Source: Lachnospiraceae bacterium (lineage in GTDB: Bacteria; Bacillota; Clostridia; Lachnospirales; Lachnospiraceae). Taken from it: a stretch of 64,000 nucleotides of DNA. The translations under genes were made by a program, and so were the position numbers. The stretch lies in assembly GCA_015056915.1 (NCBI GenBank), contig SVFK01000010.1:35865-99864 (forward strand), in the 5' to 3' direction. Under the pieces are notes generated by a model that was not told where the DNA came from, did not search any database, and saw nothing but the letters and a program-made list of their open reading frames with translations. This document shows, one piece after another, positions 1-7,558 of this stretch. The stretch's first letter is position 1; each line of letters opens with the position of its first letter.

Positions 1-371
1 GTCTTGCTGTTGTCTGCTGCCCAAGCTTCTGCAAGGAAAGCATCCATATCAGCAGCGTCAGAATTCACTGCCTGCTCTGCTACAGCTTCAACAAACTGCT
101 GGAACTGCTCGTTCTTTGCAACGAAGTCAGTTTCGGAGTTAACTTCAACAACAGCTGCTACAGTATCGTTCTTTACAGCGATGCGGCAGATACCCTCTGC
201 TGCAATTCTGCTTGCCTTCTTCTCAGCCTTAGCCTGTCCGTTCTTTCTCAAGAACTCAACAGCTTCATCCATATTACCATTGGTCTCATTCAGAGCCTTC
301 TTACAATCCATCATACCTGCGCCGGTCATTTCACGCAGTTCTTTTACCATTGCTGCTGTAATTTCTGCCAT
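1..371 (-). CDS. tsf: Elongation factor Ts, N-terminal part (cut by window edge)
   Basis: Nucleotide exchange factor that recycles EF-Tu from its GDP to its GTP form in the cytoplasm. About 123 N-terminal residues are visible; the 3' end lies outside the window. The N-terminal UBA-like segment with the family signature [13 protein letters not shown] is present, followed by the conserved ETDFVAKN stretch of the core domain. The ATG at 371 follows an AGGAAG ribosome binding site. It lies 70 bases downstream of rpsB on the same strand, the usual rpsB-tsf order, with no convincing terminator between them, so the two are probably cotranscribed. Confidence 0.97.
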   Translation of the reverse strand, partial: MAEITAAMVKELREMTGAGMMDCKKALNETNGNMDEAVEFLRKNGQAKAEKKASRIAAEGICRIAVKNDTVAAVVEVNSETDFVAKNEQFQQFVEAVAEQAVNSDAADMDAFLAEAWAADNSK

Positions 372-441
372 GATTATTCTTCCTTTCTACTTCTATCACA
401 CTATATGAGAAAAATGTTAATAAGCATTCTTCCAGATTGTC

Positions 442-1203
442 TTATTCTGCATCTGCTACTTCTTCAATATCCTCAGCAGCTTCTGCATCTACTGCAACTT
501 CTTCTGCTGCGTAAACAGCTTCACCCTGATTAGCTTCAATAACAGCATCTGCCATCTTGGAAACAATCAGCTTAACTGCTCTGATAGCATCATCATTACC
601 GGGAATGATGTAATCCAGCTCTTCAGGATCACAGTTGGTATCACCGATACCGATTAAGGTGATTCCGAGAGAATGTGCTTCCTGAACACAAATCTTCTCC
701 TTCTTAGGATCTACTACAAAAATTGCATCGGGAACTCTGGTCATGTTCTTGATACCGCCAAGATTCTTCTCCAGCTTATCCCACTCTTTCTTTAATTCAA
801 TAACTTCCTTCTTAGGTAATACATCAAAGGTTCCGTCTTCAGCCATGGTCTCGATAGCATGTAATCTGTCGATACGGGACTGGATGGTCTTGAAGTTGGT
901 CAGCATACCACCTAACCATCTTTCATTTACATAGTACATACCGCAACGCTCTGCCTCAGTCTTAACTGCATCCTGAGCCTGCTTCTTGGTACCAACAAAA
1001 AGAATGGTGCCGCCCTGTGCTGCGATTTCAGAGATTGCCTTGTATGCCTCATCTACCTTACCTACAGACTTCTGTAAGTCGATGATGTGGATACCGTTTC
1101 TCTCGGTGAAGATGTAAGGAGCCATTTTAGGGTTCCATCTTCTGGTCTGATGTCCGAAATGAACACCTGCTTCAAGTAACTGCTTCATAGAAATAACGCT
1201 CAT
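442..1203 (-). CDS. rpsB: 30S ribosomal protein S2
   Basis: Small-subunit ribosomal protein, 253 residues, normal for the family apart from an acidic, alanine/glutamate-rich C-terminal tail. It starts [13 protein letters not shown] and carries the S2 signatures [15 protein letters not shown] and [12 protein letters not shown], plus the later PDAIFVVDP motif. A longer frame reaches 1254, but the ATG at 1203 has GGAGG six bases upstream and matches the family start. It is the first gene after the flagellar operon terminator and has its own promoter and a leader of roughly 160 bases, followed by tsf. Confidence 0.97.
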   Translation of the reverse strand: MSVISMKQLLEAGVHFGHQTRRWNPKMAPYIFTERNGIHIIDLQKSVGKVDEAYKAISEIAAQGGTILFVGTKKQAQDAVKTEAERCGMYYVNERWLGGMLTNFKTIQSRIDRLHAIETMAEDGTFDVLPKKEVIELKKEWDKLEKNLGGIKNMTRVPDAIFVVDPKKEKICVQEAHSLGITLIGIGDTNCDPEELDYIIPGNDDAIRAVKLIVSKMADAVIEANQGEAVYAAEEVAVDAEAAEDIEEVADAE

Positions 1204-1371
1204 GTTCTTACCTCCATTTGGTTTGTCTCTTCCGCTATCCCTTGCTGAAAACATCTGTATTTTCAGGTACCGTAATCCGCGTTAAGAATCCGGTTCGCTC
1301 TGATAACTACTTAAAAAAGCATAAGCACCATTATCAAATAGGGATGCGTGTTTTTTAGTCACAACGGTGTG
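1204..1371 (-). promoter_or_regulatory. rpsB 5' leader with possible structure
   Basis: This is the untranslated leader between the predicted transcription start and rpsB. Two elements are visible: a perfect 7-bp hairpin (arms 1245-1251 and 1260-1266), and a 6-bp long-range complement (1237-1242 with 1340-1345) that would enclose most of the leader. Autoregulatory leaders are known for several ribosomal protein operons. Whether this one is regulatory is inference. Confidence 0.35.
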
Positions 1372-1400
1372 ATTATAACACAAAAAAACCCCTAAAGCAA
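1372..1400 (-). promoter_or_regulatory. Promoter of rpsB-tsf
   Basis: The -10 element TATAAT (1372-1377) is preceded by TG one base upstream, an extended -10. The -35-like TTGCTT (1395-1400) lies 17 bases further upstream. The -35 and spacer fall inside the flagellar operon terminator hairpin, so the end of one unit and the start of the next share DNA. Confidence 0.75.
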
Positions 1401-1408
1401 GGGGTTTT
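1381..1408 (-). terminator. Rho-independent terminator of the flagellar operon
   Basis: Read on the minus strand, the stem AAAACCCC pairs with GGGGTTTT around an 8-base loop, followed directly by a T run. It begins at the stop codon of the last operon gene and is the first strong terminator after the flgB promoter about 35 kb upstream. Confidence 0.85.
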
Positions 1409-2003
1409 AACGTTTTCTGGAAATAATTTTTGCAATTTCTTCCTCGGTAGTACCAAGTGCAATTTCATAGGTGCCCACACTGATGCTTCGACTATATCCG
1501 TTATCACACAGATAGGTATCAAACGCTTTGGCATCTTCTATCAAACCTGCCGCTGCAAGATCCTTACTCACGGTGTAGGAGCTGGCGCCACTTTTGATGG
1601 TAATTGTAACAACTACATCCTCAGCTACCGTCTGTGAAGACTCCACGGATTCCAAAGTCTCCTCCGTTACGCTTTCTGAGTTTTCTATGCTTTTCGTAGT
1701 CTCCACACTTTCCTCGGTTACACTCTCCGAAGTTTCTATGCTCTCCTCAGTCTCTTCCATGGGAGCCTCTGCTTCCATACTTTCTTCCGGCATTTGTTCT
1801 TCAACCACTAGTTGGGTATTTTGCACATCTGTCAGGGTCAGCGCACTGCCGTCTACCATGCCAAGCTGCAACGCTCTTTCTCGTATTTCCGCATCACTGA
1901 GAGCTTCTCTTTCCTTAGGGACGATACTTAGAATCAATACTGTCACCAAAATACCGATTCCTAATCCTCGTAGATAATATTTCAGCTTCATAATTTCTCT
2001 CAT
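1407..2003 (-). CDS. Small membrane-anchored protein with a C-terminal MltG/YceG-like domain
   Basis: 198 residues, with an N-terminal transmembrane helix (about 10-28) followed by a long acidic, Ser/Thr/Glu-rich repeat linker (about 65-125). The folded C-terminus of about 60 residues contains SGASSYTVSKDLAAAGLI and later YEIALGTTEEEIAKII. This resembles the LysM-like part of MltG/YceG lytic transglycosylases, but the catalytic domain is absent, so enzymatic activity is not expected. It probably sits outside the membrane near peptidoglycan. It is the last gene of the flagellar operon. An in-frame ATG at 1991 with GAGAG upstream is a possible alternative start. Confidence 0.6.
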   Translation of the reverse strand: MREIMKLKYYLRGLGIGILVTVLILSIVPKEREALSDAEIRERALQLGMVDGSALTLTDVQNTQLVVEEQMPEESMEAEAPMEETEESIETSESVTEESVETTKSIENSESVTEETLESVESSQTVAEDVVVTITIKSGASSYTVSKDLAAAGLIEDAKAFDTYLCDNGYSRSISVGTYEIALGTTEEEIAKIISRKR

Positions 2004-2009
2004 TCTGTC

Positions 2010-2768
2010 TTACATATTTTTATACAAACCGATTACCAGCTTTACTTCACCTACACCCAGTCCCAATTCTTTGGCTATCGCAATATTGGATTTACCCTGT
2101 TTGTAAAGCTCAAGAATCTTCTCGTTACTGTTTTGTCCCTGCCCCTCTGTCTCCTGCATAAAACTGATGTCCATGGAGCTTGATGAAACCTCTACACTTC
2201 TCCCGACAACTGCCTTCTCCTTAGAAGCAGCCTTCGACTCAATAACCGTATTGTTACTCTCAACTGCGGTAACAGTTTTATCCTCTGTATCCACAGTTTG
2301 TTTTTCATCTGCTTGCTTCGTCTGTAGCTTCTGAAAGGAGCTAACCACTGCCTCAGCTTCCTTTTTGGTCTCTTCAGCTTCCTTAACTGTTTTATTTACC
2401 TCAGTAACTGTATTTTTTAAATTGGTATGCTTGCTGTTTAACATATCATAAAGGAACATTACTTCCTCATGATTCTTGTGTATTTCCTGTAGCACAGTGT
2501 CTGAATATTCATTGACTGCCATTATCTTTTCATTGGTCAGACGCTCCAGTGAACGTTCTGTCTTTTCAACAGCATATTCCACTGCCTCATCAACAACATC
2601 GTCCACATGACTCCTTACACCATCCAACTCCTGTGATACCAGGGTTTTCACTTCTTCCTTTACCAATTCCTTTGTGTCACCTGACATTTCCTTGGATTGC
2701 GGAAGAATAAAACCTAATACAAAAATAATACCACCTGCTATCAGCAGAACTATTTCTAATACTCCCAT
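2010..2768 (-). CDS. Membrane-anchored coiled-coil protein with C-terminal helix-turn-helix (DUF6115-like)
   Basis: About 252 residues. One N-terminal transmembrane helix is followed by a long charged coiled coil (roughly residues 30-150), a low-complexity linker, and a C-terminal segment starting NEKILELYKQGKSN that looks like a small helix-turn-helix. I recall this layout from DUF6115 proteins at the end of clostridial flagellar operons; the function is unknown. Start choice is uncertain: a TTG at 2783 touches its own AAGGA site, whereas the ATG at 2768 begins directly at the membrane helix. It lies between the 103-residue protein and the MltG-like gene. Confidence 0.6.
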   Translation of the reverse strand: MGVLEIVLLIAGGIIFVLGFILPQSKEMSGDTKELVKEEVKTLVSQELDGVRSHVDDVVDEAVEYAVEKTERSLERLTNEKIMAVNEYSDTVLQEIHKNHEEVMFLYDMLNSKHTNLKNTVTEVNKTVKEAEETKKEAEAVVSSFQKLQTKQADEKQTVDTEDKTVTAVESNNTVIESKAASKEKAVVGRSVEVSSSSMDISFMQETEGQGQNSNEKILELYKQGKSNIAIAKELGLGVGEVKLVIGLYKNM

Positions 2769-2786
2769 GAATCTGTCATCCAATCC

Positions 2787-3098
2787 TTATATTTTCATGT
2801 CAAAGCTCTGATGTCCTTTTACAAGAACCTTTTCATGCTTTTCATCCTGCTCGCGACGGTTGCGACCGCCGTTGCCGGAATATTCATTCGAGCCCTTATC
2901 CTTTGCATCAAACTTTTTGTTGTGCCACTCAGCATTATCGCTACTGTGAACCTCACGAATACGTTGTTCTGTATCCTTATTCGCCTGTTGAGCAATAGTT
3001 GTCTGATTAATAAAGCCCTTGTTATCTTCATTATGCTTTATGGTGGTATAATCCTGCGTTCTTGTAAGGGAAACAATCTCTATCGTTCCAAATGCCAT
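2787..3098 (-). CDS. Small hydrophilic protein of unknown function in the flagellar operon
   Basis: 103 residues, strongly charged, Asn/Lys/Glu-rich, without a membrane segment or a domain I recognise. The N-terminus reads MAFGTIEIVSLTRTQDYTTI, the middle contains KGFINQTTIAQQ, and the C-terminal half looks disordered. An excellent AAGGAGG site precedes the ATG at 3098, and the gene is tightly packed between fapA and the DUF6115-like gene, so it is very likely translated. Small proteins of this type are found in the same place in clostridial flagellar operons. No function can be assigned. Confidence 0.7.
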   Translation of the reverse strand: MAFGTIEIVSLTRTQDYTTIKHNEDNKGFINQTTIAQQANKDTEQRIREVHSSDNAEWHNKKFDAKDKGSNEYSGNGGRNRREQDEKHEKVLVKGHQSFDMKI

Positions 3099-3108
3099 GG
3101 TTTCCTCC

Positions 3109-4698
3109 TTACAGCGAAATCATTTTTACATCGCCATCAACTTTTTCAAACCTACAATATTGGTATGTAGTTTGAACATTCATAGAAACCTCTCCGATAA
3201 TAATAGTTGTTCCGGGATATACCTCGCCAGTCACCTTAACACTGGCTTTCTCCTGAGGATTAAAAGCGACCTGAAGCTCTCGCATCCGGGCATTTTTCTC
3301 CTCCAATTCTTTCTTCTTCATTTCCAGAAGCACCGCGCTTTGTTTAATATACTTTAACTGATCTTCCGTGAAACGAGCCCCTTTTGCTCTCTTTTCCGTA
3401 AAGTTGGCAATAATGGGCTGTATGCTCTTTATCTCTCGGACAATCTCGGTAACCTCCTTTTGAAGCTGCATATAATCAGCCTTCAATTTGGGGCTAACTC
3501 CCACTTCTATTATTGTAGGTGCTCCCAGTACAGCTCCTAGTGTTTTTACCTCAATGGAATGTGCCGCCTGTACGTGACCGCCTGTAATAAAGCCTCTCTT
3601 ACCGGAAACCACAATTTCTGTACCGGCAGATGCATCACTGTGCAATATGGAACCGGCATTAATATATCCTTCCGCACGCGCCTTAGCATTCTCTATAAAT
3701 TTGGCAACAATATTGCCCCCTGCAGTGAGAGTACCTTTCGCCATACCATTCATGCCTCTTGCAATGATAATATTGCCGCCTGCAAAAATGTGTGCGCCTT
3801 CTACAATACCGTTAATAATTACGTTACCCTGTGCTTTTACCACATGATTAGAGGTAACATTACCATTTACCTGTACACTTCCTTCAAACTCAATATTACC
3901 GGTCGAAAGGTCAACATTCTCAACCTCGTAAACATCGGACACAAATACCTTGTCATCCACCAGTACCACATGACCGTTTACTTTTGAGCTTATGGACAAT
4001 TTATCTTCTGAAAGCTCGATATTATTACCAAACTTCAGTGAAACCTTTTTGACGTCCCTGGGTTTGATACGGTTACCGATAATATTTACACCATACTCAC
4101 CTTCATCAGCAGGAATGATTCTGGCAAGCACATCACCCTTCCTACAATGATTGATGACATTCAGATTATAATAATCTACGGTGCCATCCTCACGCATCTC
4201 CGGTTGGGCATGAATATCGGTGTTAAACAAATACTCAATTCTTGCATCTGTTCCGTGTCTGGGTTCTCTTCCCCTTGCAACGACGAGATCTGTGCCATAT
4301 ATTCCTTCTGACTGAAAATGCTCCTGTAACGGCCCCATTTGCAATCCCGTAGTAATATTGCGCATTCGAAGTTCTTTGATAAAATCTTCAAAACTAATTC
4401 TGCTACCTGTTTCGGAAGCCGGAATAAATCTGGCTGTAGCTGTCATATTTTCACTGTCTGTCACAAGCTGATAGCTCTCATCTATTGCAGGACAATCGCT
4501 TATATTCAAAAAACACAGAGTTTCCCTGTCCGGAACAATAGACTGTTTAATACTGTTCAGGTCATATCCAATCTGTGCACTATCCAAATATGAAATCAAC
4601 TCATGTAAGCGGATTCCCTCTCCTCCGTCAGAAGGTGGAACCAATTTCACACCAAAACCGCCCGGTGCTTTTACTAACTGAAAATAGCCGTTACGCAT
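3109..4698 (-). CDS. fapA: FapA/DUF342 family protein
   Basis: 529 residues. The N-terminal half is the mixed DUF342 region (GRGREP.HGTDA motif near residue 140 and DGTVDYYNL). The middle to C-terminal part is a right-handed beta-helix with short repeats of the type NGNVTS, GNVIINGIVEGA, GGNIIIARGMNG and GTLTAGGNI, followed by a coiled coil and a small beta domain. Cytosolic proteins of this family are linked to polar organisation and flagellation in other bacteria; the exact role in Firmicutes is unclear. AAGGAGG precedes the ATG at 4698. It follows sigD in the operon. Confidence 0.85.
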   Translation of the reverse strand: MRNGYFQLVKAPGGFGVKLVPPSDGGEGIRLHELISYLDSAQIGYDLNSIKQSIVPDRETLCFLNISDCPAIDESYQLVTDSENMTATARFIPASETGSRISFEDFIKELRMRNITTGLQMGPLQEHFQSEGIYGTDLVVARGREPRHGTDARIEYLFNTDIHAQPEMREDGTVDYYNLNVINHCRKGDVLARIIPADEGEYGVNIIGNRIKPRDVKKVSLKFGNNIELSEDKLSISSKVNGHVVLVDDKVFVSDVYEVENVDLSTGNIEFEGSVQVNGNVTSNHVVKAQGNVIINGIVEGAHIFAGGNIIIARGMNGMAKGTLTAGGNIVAKFIENAKARAEGYINAGSILHSDASAGTEIVVSGKRGFITGGHVQAAHSIEVKTLGAVLGAPTIIEVGVSPKLKADYMQLQKEVTEIVREIKSIQPIIANFTEKRAKGARFTEDQLKYIKQSAVLLEMKKKELEEKNARMRELQVAFNPQEKASVKVTGEVYPGTTIIIGEVSMNVQTTYQYCRFEKVDGDVKMISL

Positions 4699-4738
4699 TA
4701 TTACCTCCTTGTCTACCTAACCAATGCCATAATGCCTG

Positions 4739-5533
4739 CTAATTATCGGTCAATATACCCATGTAATTACCCATTTTGTTGCGCATTTTCTGTAATGCTC
4801 TTGTATGTAACTGAGATACTCTGGATTCAGACACCTCCAAAACATTACTGATTTCCTTTAGCGTTAATTCCTCATAGTAATATAAGGTGATTACCTTCTG
4901 CTCCTTTTCTGTCAGAAGCTGTAAGGCCTCCCCGAGTACCTTCGTTAATTCTTCCTTTTCAATATTTTCTTCAGGACTTGTAAAGCGGGATGTAGTATGC
5001 CTGTTAAAATCCTGTGGCACATCACTTCCCTGTTCCATATATTCATTGAGAGATACCAGTCCGGTTATCTTCATCTGAGACTGCCATTCCAAATATTCGT
5101 CATCAGTAATTCCCAATGCTTGGGCAATCTCTTCCTCTGTGGCATTTCTCCCTGTATTCAATTCAATTTCTCTGATTACAGACTCAATTTTCTTTTGCTT
5201 CTGTCGGATGGTTCTGGGAATCCAGTCCATCTTTCTGATTTGATCCAAAATCGCCCCGCGAATACGCAGACTGGCATAGGTTTCAAATTTAACTTCCTTC
5301 ATGTAGTCAAATTTATCAATAGCATCTATTAATCCAAAAATGCCATAGCTTACCAGATCCTCATACTCCACATTGTAACCGAGGTACATGCTAAGCCTGC
5401 CTGCAACCACCTTTACCAGAGGGGCATACTCCAGTATGATTTTTTCTCTGATTTCCGGCGATTTTGCTTTTGTATATTCTTCTAATAATTTTTTTCTACC
5501 GGTTTCATCCATGGAAATACTTGCACCCTCCAT
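4739..5533 (-). CDS. sigD: Flagellar sigma factor SigD (FliA/WhiG family, sigma-28)
   Basis: 264 residues. RNA polymerase sigma factor for late flagellar and chemotaxis genes (flagellin, MCPs). Region 2 is visible as EYAPLVKVVAGRL and EDLVSYGIFGLIDAIDKFD, then the FliA-typical YASLRIRGAILDQIRKMDW. Region 3 contains RNATEEEIAQALGI, and region 4 has the helix-turn-helix LTLKEISNVLEVSESRVSQ. It sits near the 3' end of the flagellar operon, as in Bacillus, where distal placement delays SigD build-up until the hook-basal body genes are expressed. No FlgM anti-sigma gene is present in the window. Confidence 0.95.
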   Translation of the reverse strand: MEGASISMDETGRKKLLEEYTKAKSPEIREKIILEYAPLVKVVAGRLSMYLGYNVEYEDLVSYGIFGLIDAIDKFDYMKEVKFETYASLRIRGAILDQIRKMDWIPRTIRQKQKKIESVIREIELNTGRNATEEEIAQALGITDDEYLEWQSQMKITGLVSLNEYMEQGSDVPQDFNRHTTSRFTSPEENIEKEELTKVLGEALQLLTEKEQKVITLYYYEELTLKEISNVLEVSESRVSQLHTRALQKMRNKMGNYMGILTDN

Positions 5534-5548
5534 ACATTATCTTACGAA

Positions 5549-5839
5549 TTAAGCTTTCTGCTCTTCCTTATTCCCCTCTTTATTTCCTTCGCTATTTCCC
5601 TCTTCATTCTCAGCTTCTTTGGTAATTACCTCTCCCTCTTCCTGACTGCGCTTTTCAATTTCGCGTTCAAAATAATCTAATGTCCATTTCATAACACTAC
5701 CGAGGAAAAAGAAAATCACCAGAACAATAAATAGAGAAATAAGACTTCTTAAGACGGAATACTTCTGTATTAAACTTATGATGCAGGTGACCGCACCGGC
5801 CACAAGCATCAAAATCAAAGGCAAATTCTTTCTGTTCAT
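5549..5839 (-). CDS. Small two-helix membrane protein, unknown function
   Basis: 96 residues. Two hydrophobic helices (about 6-22 and 30-50) are followed by an amphipathic segment and a very acidic, repetitive Glu/Gly/Asn tail. No catalytic motif is seen. It lies 12 bases after cheD and 15 bases before sigD, so it is cotranscribed with them. Membrane proteins of this kind occur between cheD and sigD in other Lachnospiraceae operons as far as I recall; a role in motility is only inferred from position. Confidence 0.65.
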   Translation of the reverse strand: MNRKNLPLILMLVAGAVTCIISLIQKYSVLRSLISLFIVLVIFFFLGSVMKWTLDYFEREIEKRSQEEGEVITKEAENEEGNSEGNKEGNKEEQKA

Positions 5840-5851
5840 AAATACCCTCTG

Positions 5852-6340
5852 TCAGATAATCGTTTCCTGCTTCCCAACTGCTCTAATGTGAAATTCACCA
5901 TTTTCCGGAAAAAAAGTGACTGTACGTCCGTAGTTGGCGCCTGTATCCTCTGATAGGATAGGAATCTCCAACTCGTTCAGCTTCCTTCTGCTGGCTTCTG
6001 CATTGCGCTCACCTATCTGCATCATGTCGTTTTTCCCTTGGAAGCTAAACATGGTGGCACCACCTGCAAGCTTTGCAACCATACGGTTCCGCTTTGCTCC
6101 CAATGCTTCCATCTGCTTAACCAATTCTTCAATTCCCGTATCCGCAAATTTTGCAAGATTCAAATGGCTGTTTCGAATAGCTTTGCTGTCCGGCAGCATA
6201 ACATGCGCAAGACCACCTACTTTAGTAATAGGATCTCGAATTGCAATACCGACACAGGAACCAAGCCCCAGGGTTGTTACACCGTCGGGGCTTACACAGG
6301 TCTTCAAATCTGCCATTCCAACTTTAATTATTTCACTCAT
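5852..6340 (-). CDS. cheD: Chemoreceptor glutamine deamidase CheD
   Basis: 162 residues. CheD deamidates glutamines on chemoreceptors and binds and stimulates CheC. The catalytic Cys (Cys29 in GLGSCVGIAI) and His (His46 in GGLAHVMLP) are present, as is KLAGGATMF. It lies downstream of cheC in the same operon, matching the functional pair. The C-terminal GRTVTFFPENGEF motif is also typical. Nothing is unusual about its length. Confidence 0.95.
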   Translation of the reverse strand: MSEIIKVGMADLKTCVSPDGVTTLGLGSCVGIAIRDPITKVGGLAHVMLPDSKAIRNSHLNLAKFADTGIEELVKQMEALGAKRNRMVAKLAGGATMFSFQGKNDMMQIGERNAEASRRKLNELEIPILSEDTGANYGRTVTFFPENGEFHIRAVGKQETII

Positions 6341-6404
6341 TCGAATATCCTTCTTCCGTATTACTCACACTCTTATTATCTTGGTGTCATAAGATTAGAA
6401 TCTC

Positions 6405-7028
6405 TTAGACAACAGGAATACCTAATGATGTCAGGATTTTGGAATAAGAATCCAAATCAGGTATCAAAATAAAATATCCGTCAATTTCTACTTCATCATA
6501 AAACTGAGACTGAATTAACAGAATCTTATCACCCATTACACCAAAATGAATTGCCGGAACACTAAGGATTGCGCCTGCCATATCTACCGCAACTGAAGGC
6601 GGCGTAGGATAAATTTTTAAATTGGTTAAGGTTGATAAAGAATTCAAATACGCTCCGGTAATAATATTACCTACCTCCTGCATTGCAGACAATTCCATTT
6701 CAGAGAAATCATCTCCACCGGGAGCCATTCCCATCATAACCTTATCAATCAGGTGCTTTGCACAACTTTTTTCAATCAGGAACATCATGCTGCCTGTGAC
6801 GTCACCTTCAACCCCCAGGAAAACACCCAACATAATCTGTTCTTCGCCGCCCATCAATGTTCCCACATCTGAAAAATCAAGCAGCTTAACCTGAGGTACC
6901 TTCATATCAACCTTACACTGGAGCATCTGGGAAAGTGCCGTCATGGCATTTCCCGCTCCAATATTTCCGATTTCTTTTAAAACATCATAATAGTTTTCCG
7001 AAACCTTTTCCAAACTGATTCCGCTCAT
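6405..7028 (-). CDS. cheC: CheY-P phosphatase CheC
   Basis: 207 residues. Dephosphorylates CheY-P and is stimulated by CheD. Both phosphatase helices are present: KEIGNIGAGNAM (Glu19/Asn22) and MQEVGNIITGAYL, each with the E-x2-N active-site pattern. A longer frame starts at 7058, but the ATG at 7028 has AAAGGAG seven bases upstream and avoids overlap with cheW. Between cheW and cheD, as expected for this adaptation module. Confidence 0.95.
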   Translation of the reverse strand: MSGISLEKVSENYYDVLKEIGNIGAGNAMTALSQMLQCKVDMKVPQVKLLDFSDVGTLMGGEEQIMLGVFLGVEGDVTGSMMFLIEKSCAKHLIDKVMMGMAPGGDDFSEMELSAMQEVGNIITGAYLNSLSTLTNLKIYPTPPSVAVDMAGAILSVPAIHFGVMGDKILLIQSQFYDEVEIDGYFILIPDLDSYSKILTSLGIPVV

Positions 7029-7044
7029 ATGCGACTCCTTTGTA

Positions 7045-7539
7045 TTATACATTTTCATCTAAAGTAACAGTATTCAAATCCAACAGGGAAATCAGTTCCC
7101 CTTTATACTTACCTACACCGTTGATAAAATTAACCTTACCCTCTTTATTGTCATAGGCAATCTTCTCAATCTCATTAGGTGTCAATGTGACAACCTCATT
7201 CACCTGATCTACAATAACACCAATATTGCCCTGCTGCTCCAGCTTCAAAATAATGATTCTTGTTGATTTACTATACTCATCAGCCGGAAGATTCATTTTT
7301 AATCTGAGACTCATTACAGGAATTACTTCACCACGCAGATTAATAACGCCTCTCAAATATTCAGGCACCTTCGGTACTCTGGTTATCTTCTGCATTCTTA
7401 CAATATTATCAATATATCGAATATCAATACCATATTGCTCTGCTCCCAGTCGGATAACAATATATTGAATCGTTTCTAAAGAACCTTTTTGTTCGCCACC
7501 AATCGCAGGCAGTCCGTTTGTGATATTAAGCTGTTCCAT
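7045..7539 (-). CDS. cheW: Chemotaxis coupling protein CheW
   Basis: 164 residues, a single CheW domain linking CheA to chemoreceptors in the polar array. Visible motifs are QYIVIRLGAEQYGIDI, the ITRVPKVPEYLRGVINLRG core and VIPVMSLR. It lies 19 bases downstream of cheA. There is no fused receiver, so it is CheW and not CheV. Confidence 0.96.
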   Translation of the reverse strand: MEQLNITNGLPAIGGEQKGSLETIQYIVIRLGAEQYGIDIRYIDNIVRMQKITRVPKVPEYLRGVINLRGEVIPVMSLRLKMNLPADEYSKSTRIIILKLEQQGNIGVIVDQVNEVVTLTPNEIEKIAYDNKEGKVNFINGVGKYKGELISLLDLNTVTLDENV

Positions 7540-7558
7540 ACCGTTATCTCTCCCTTCC

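Noticed and set aside
1594..1977. 127-codon Ser/Thr-rich plus-strand frame
   Set aside because: It is the complement of the acidic repeat linker of the MltG-like protein; the repetitive composition explains the open frame.
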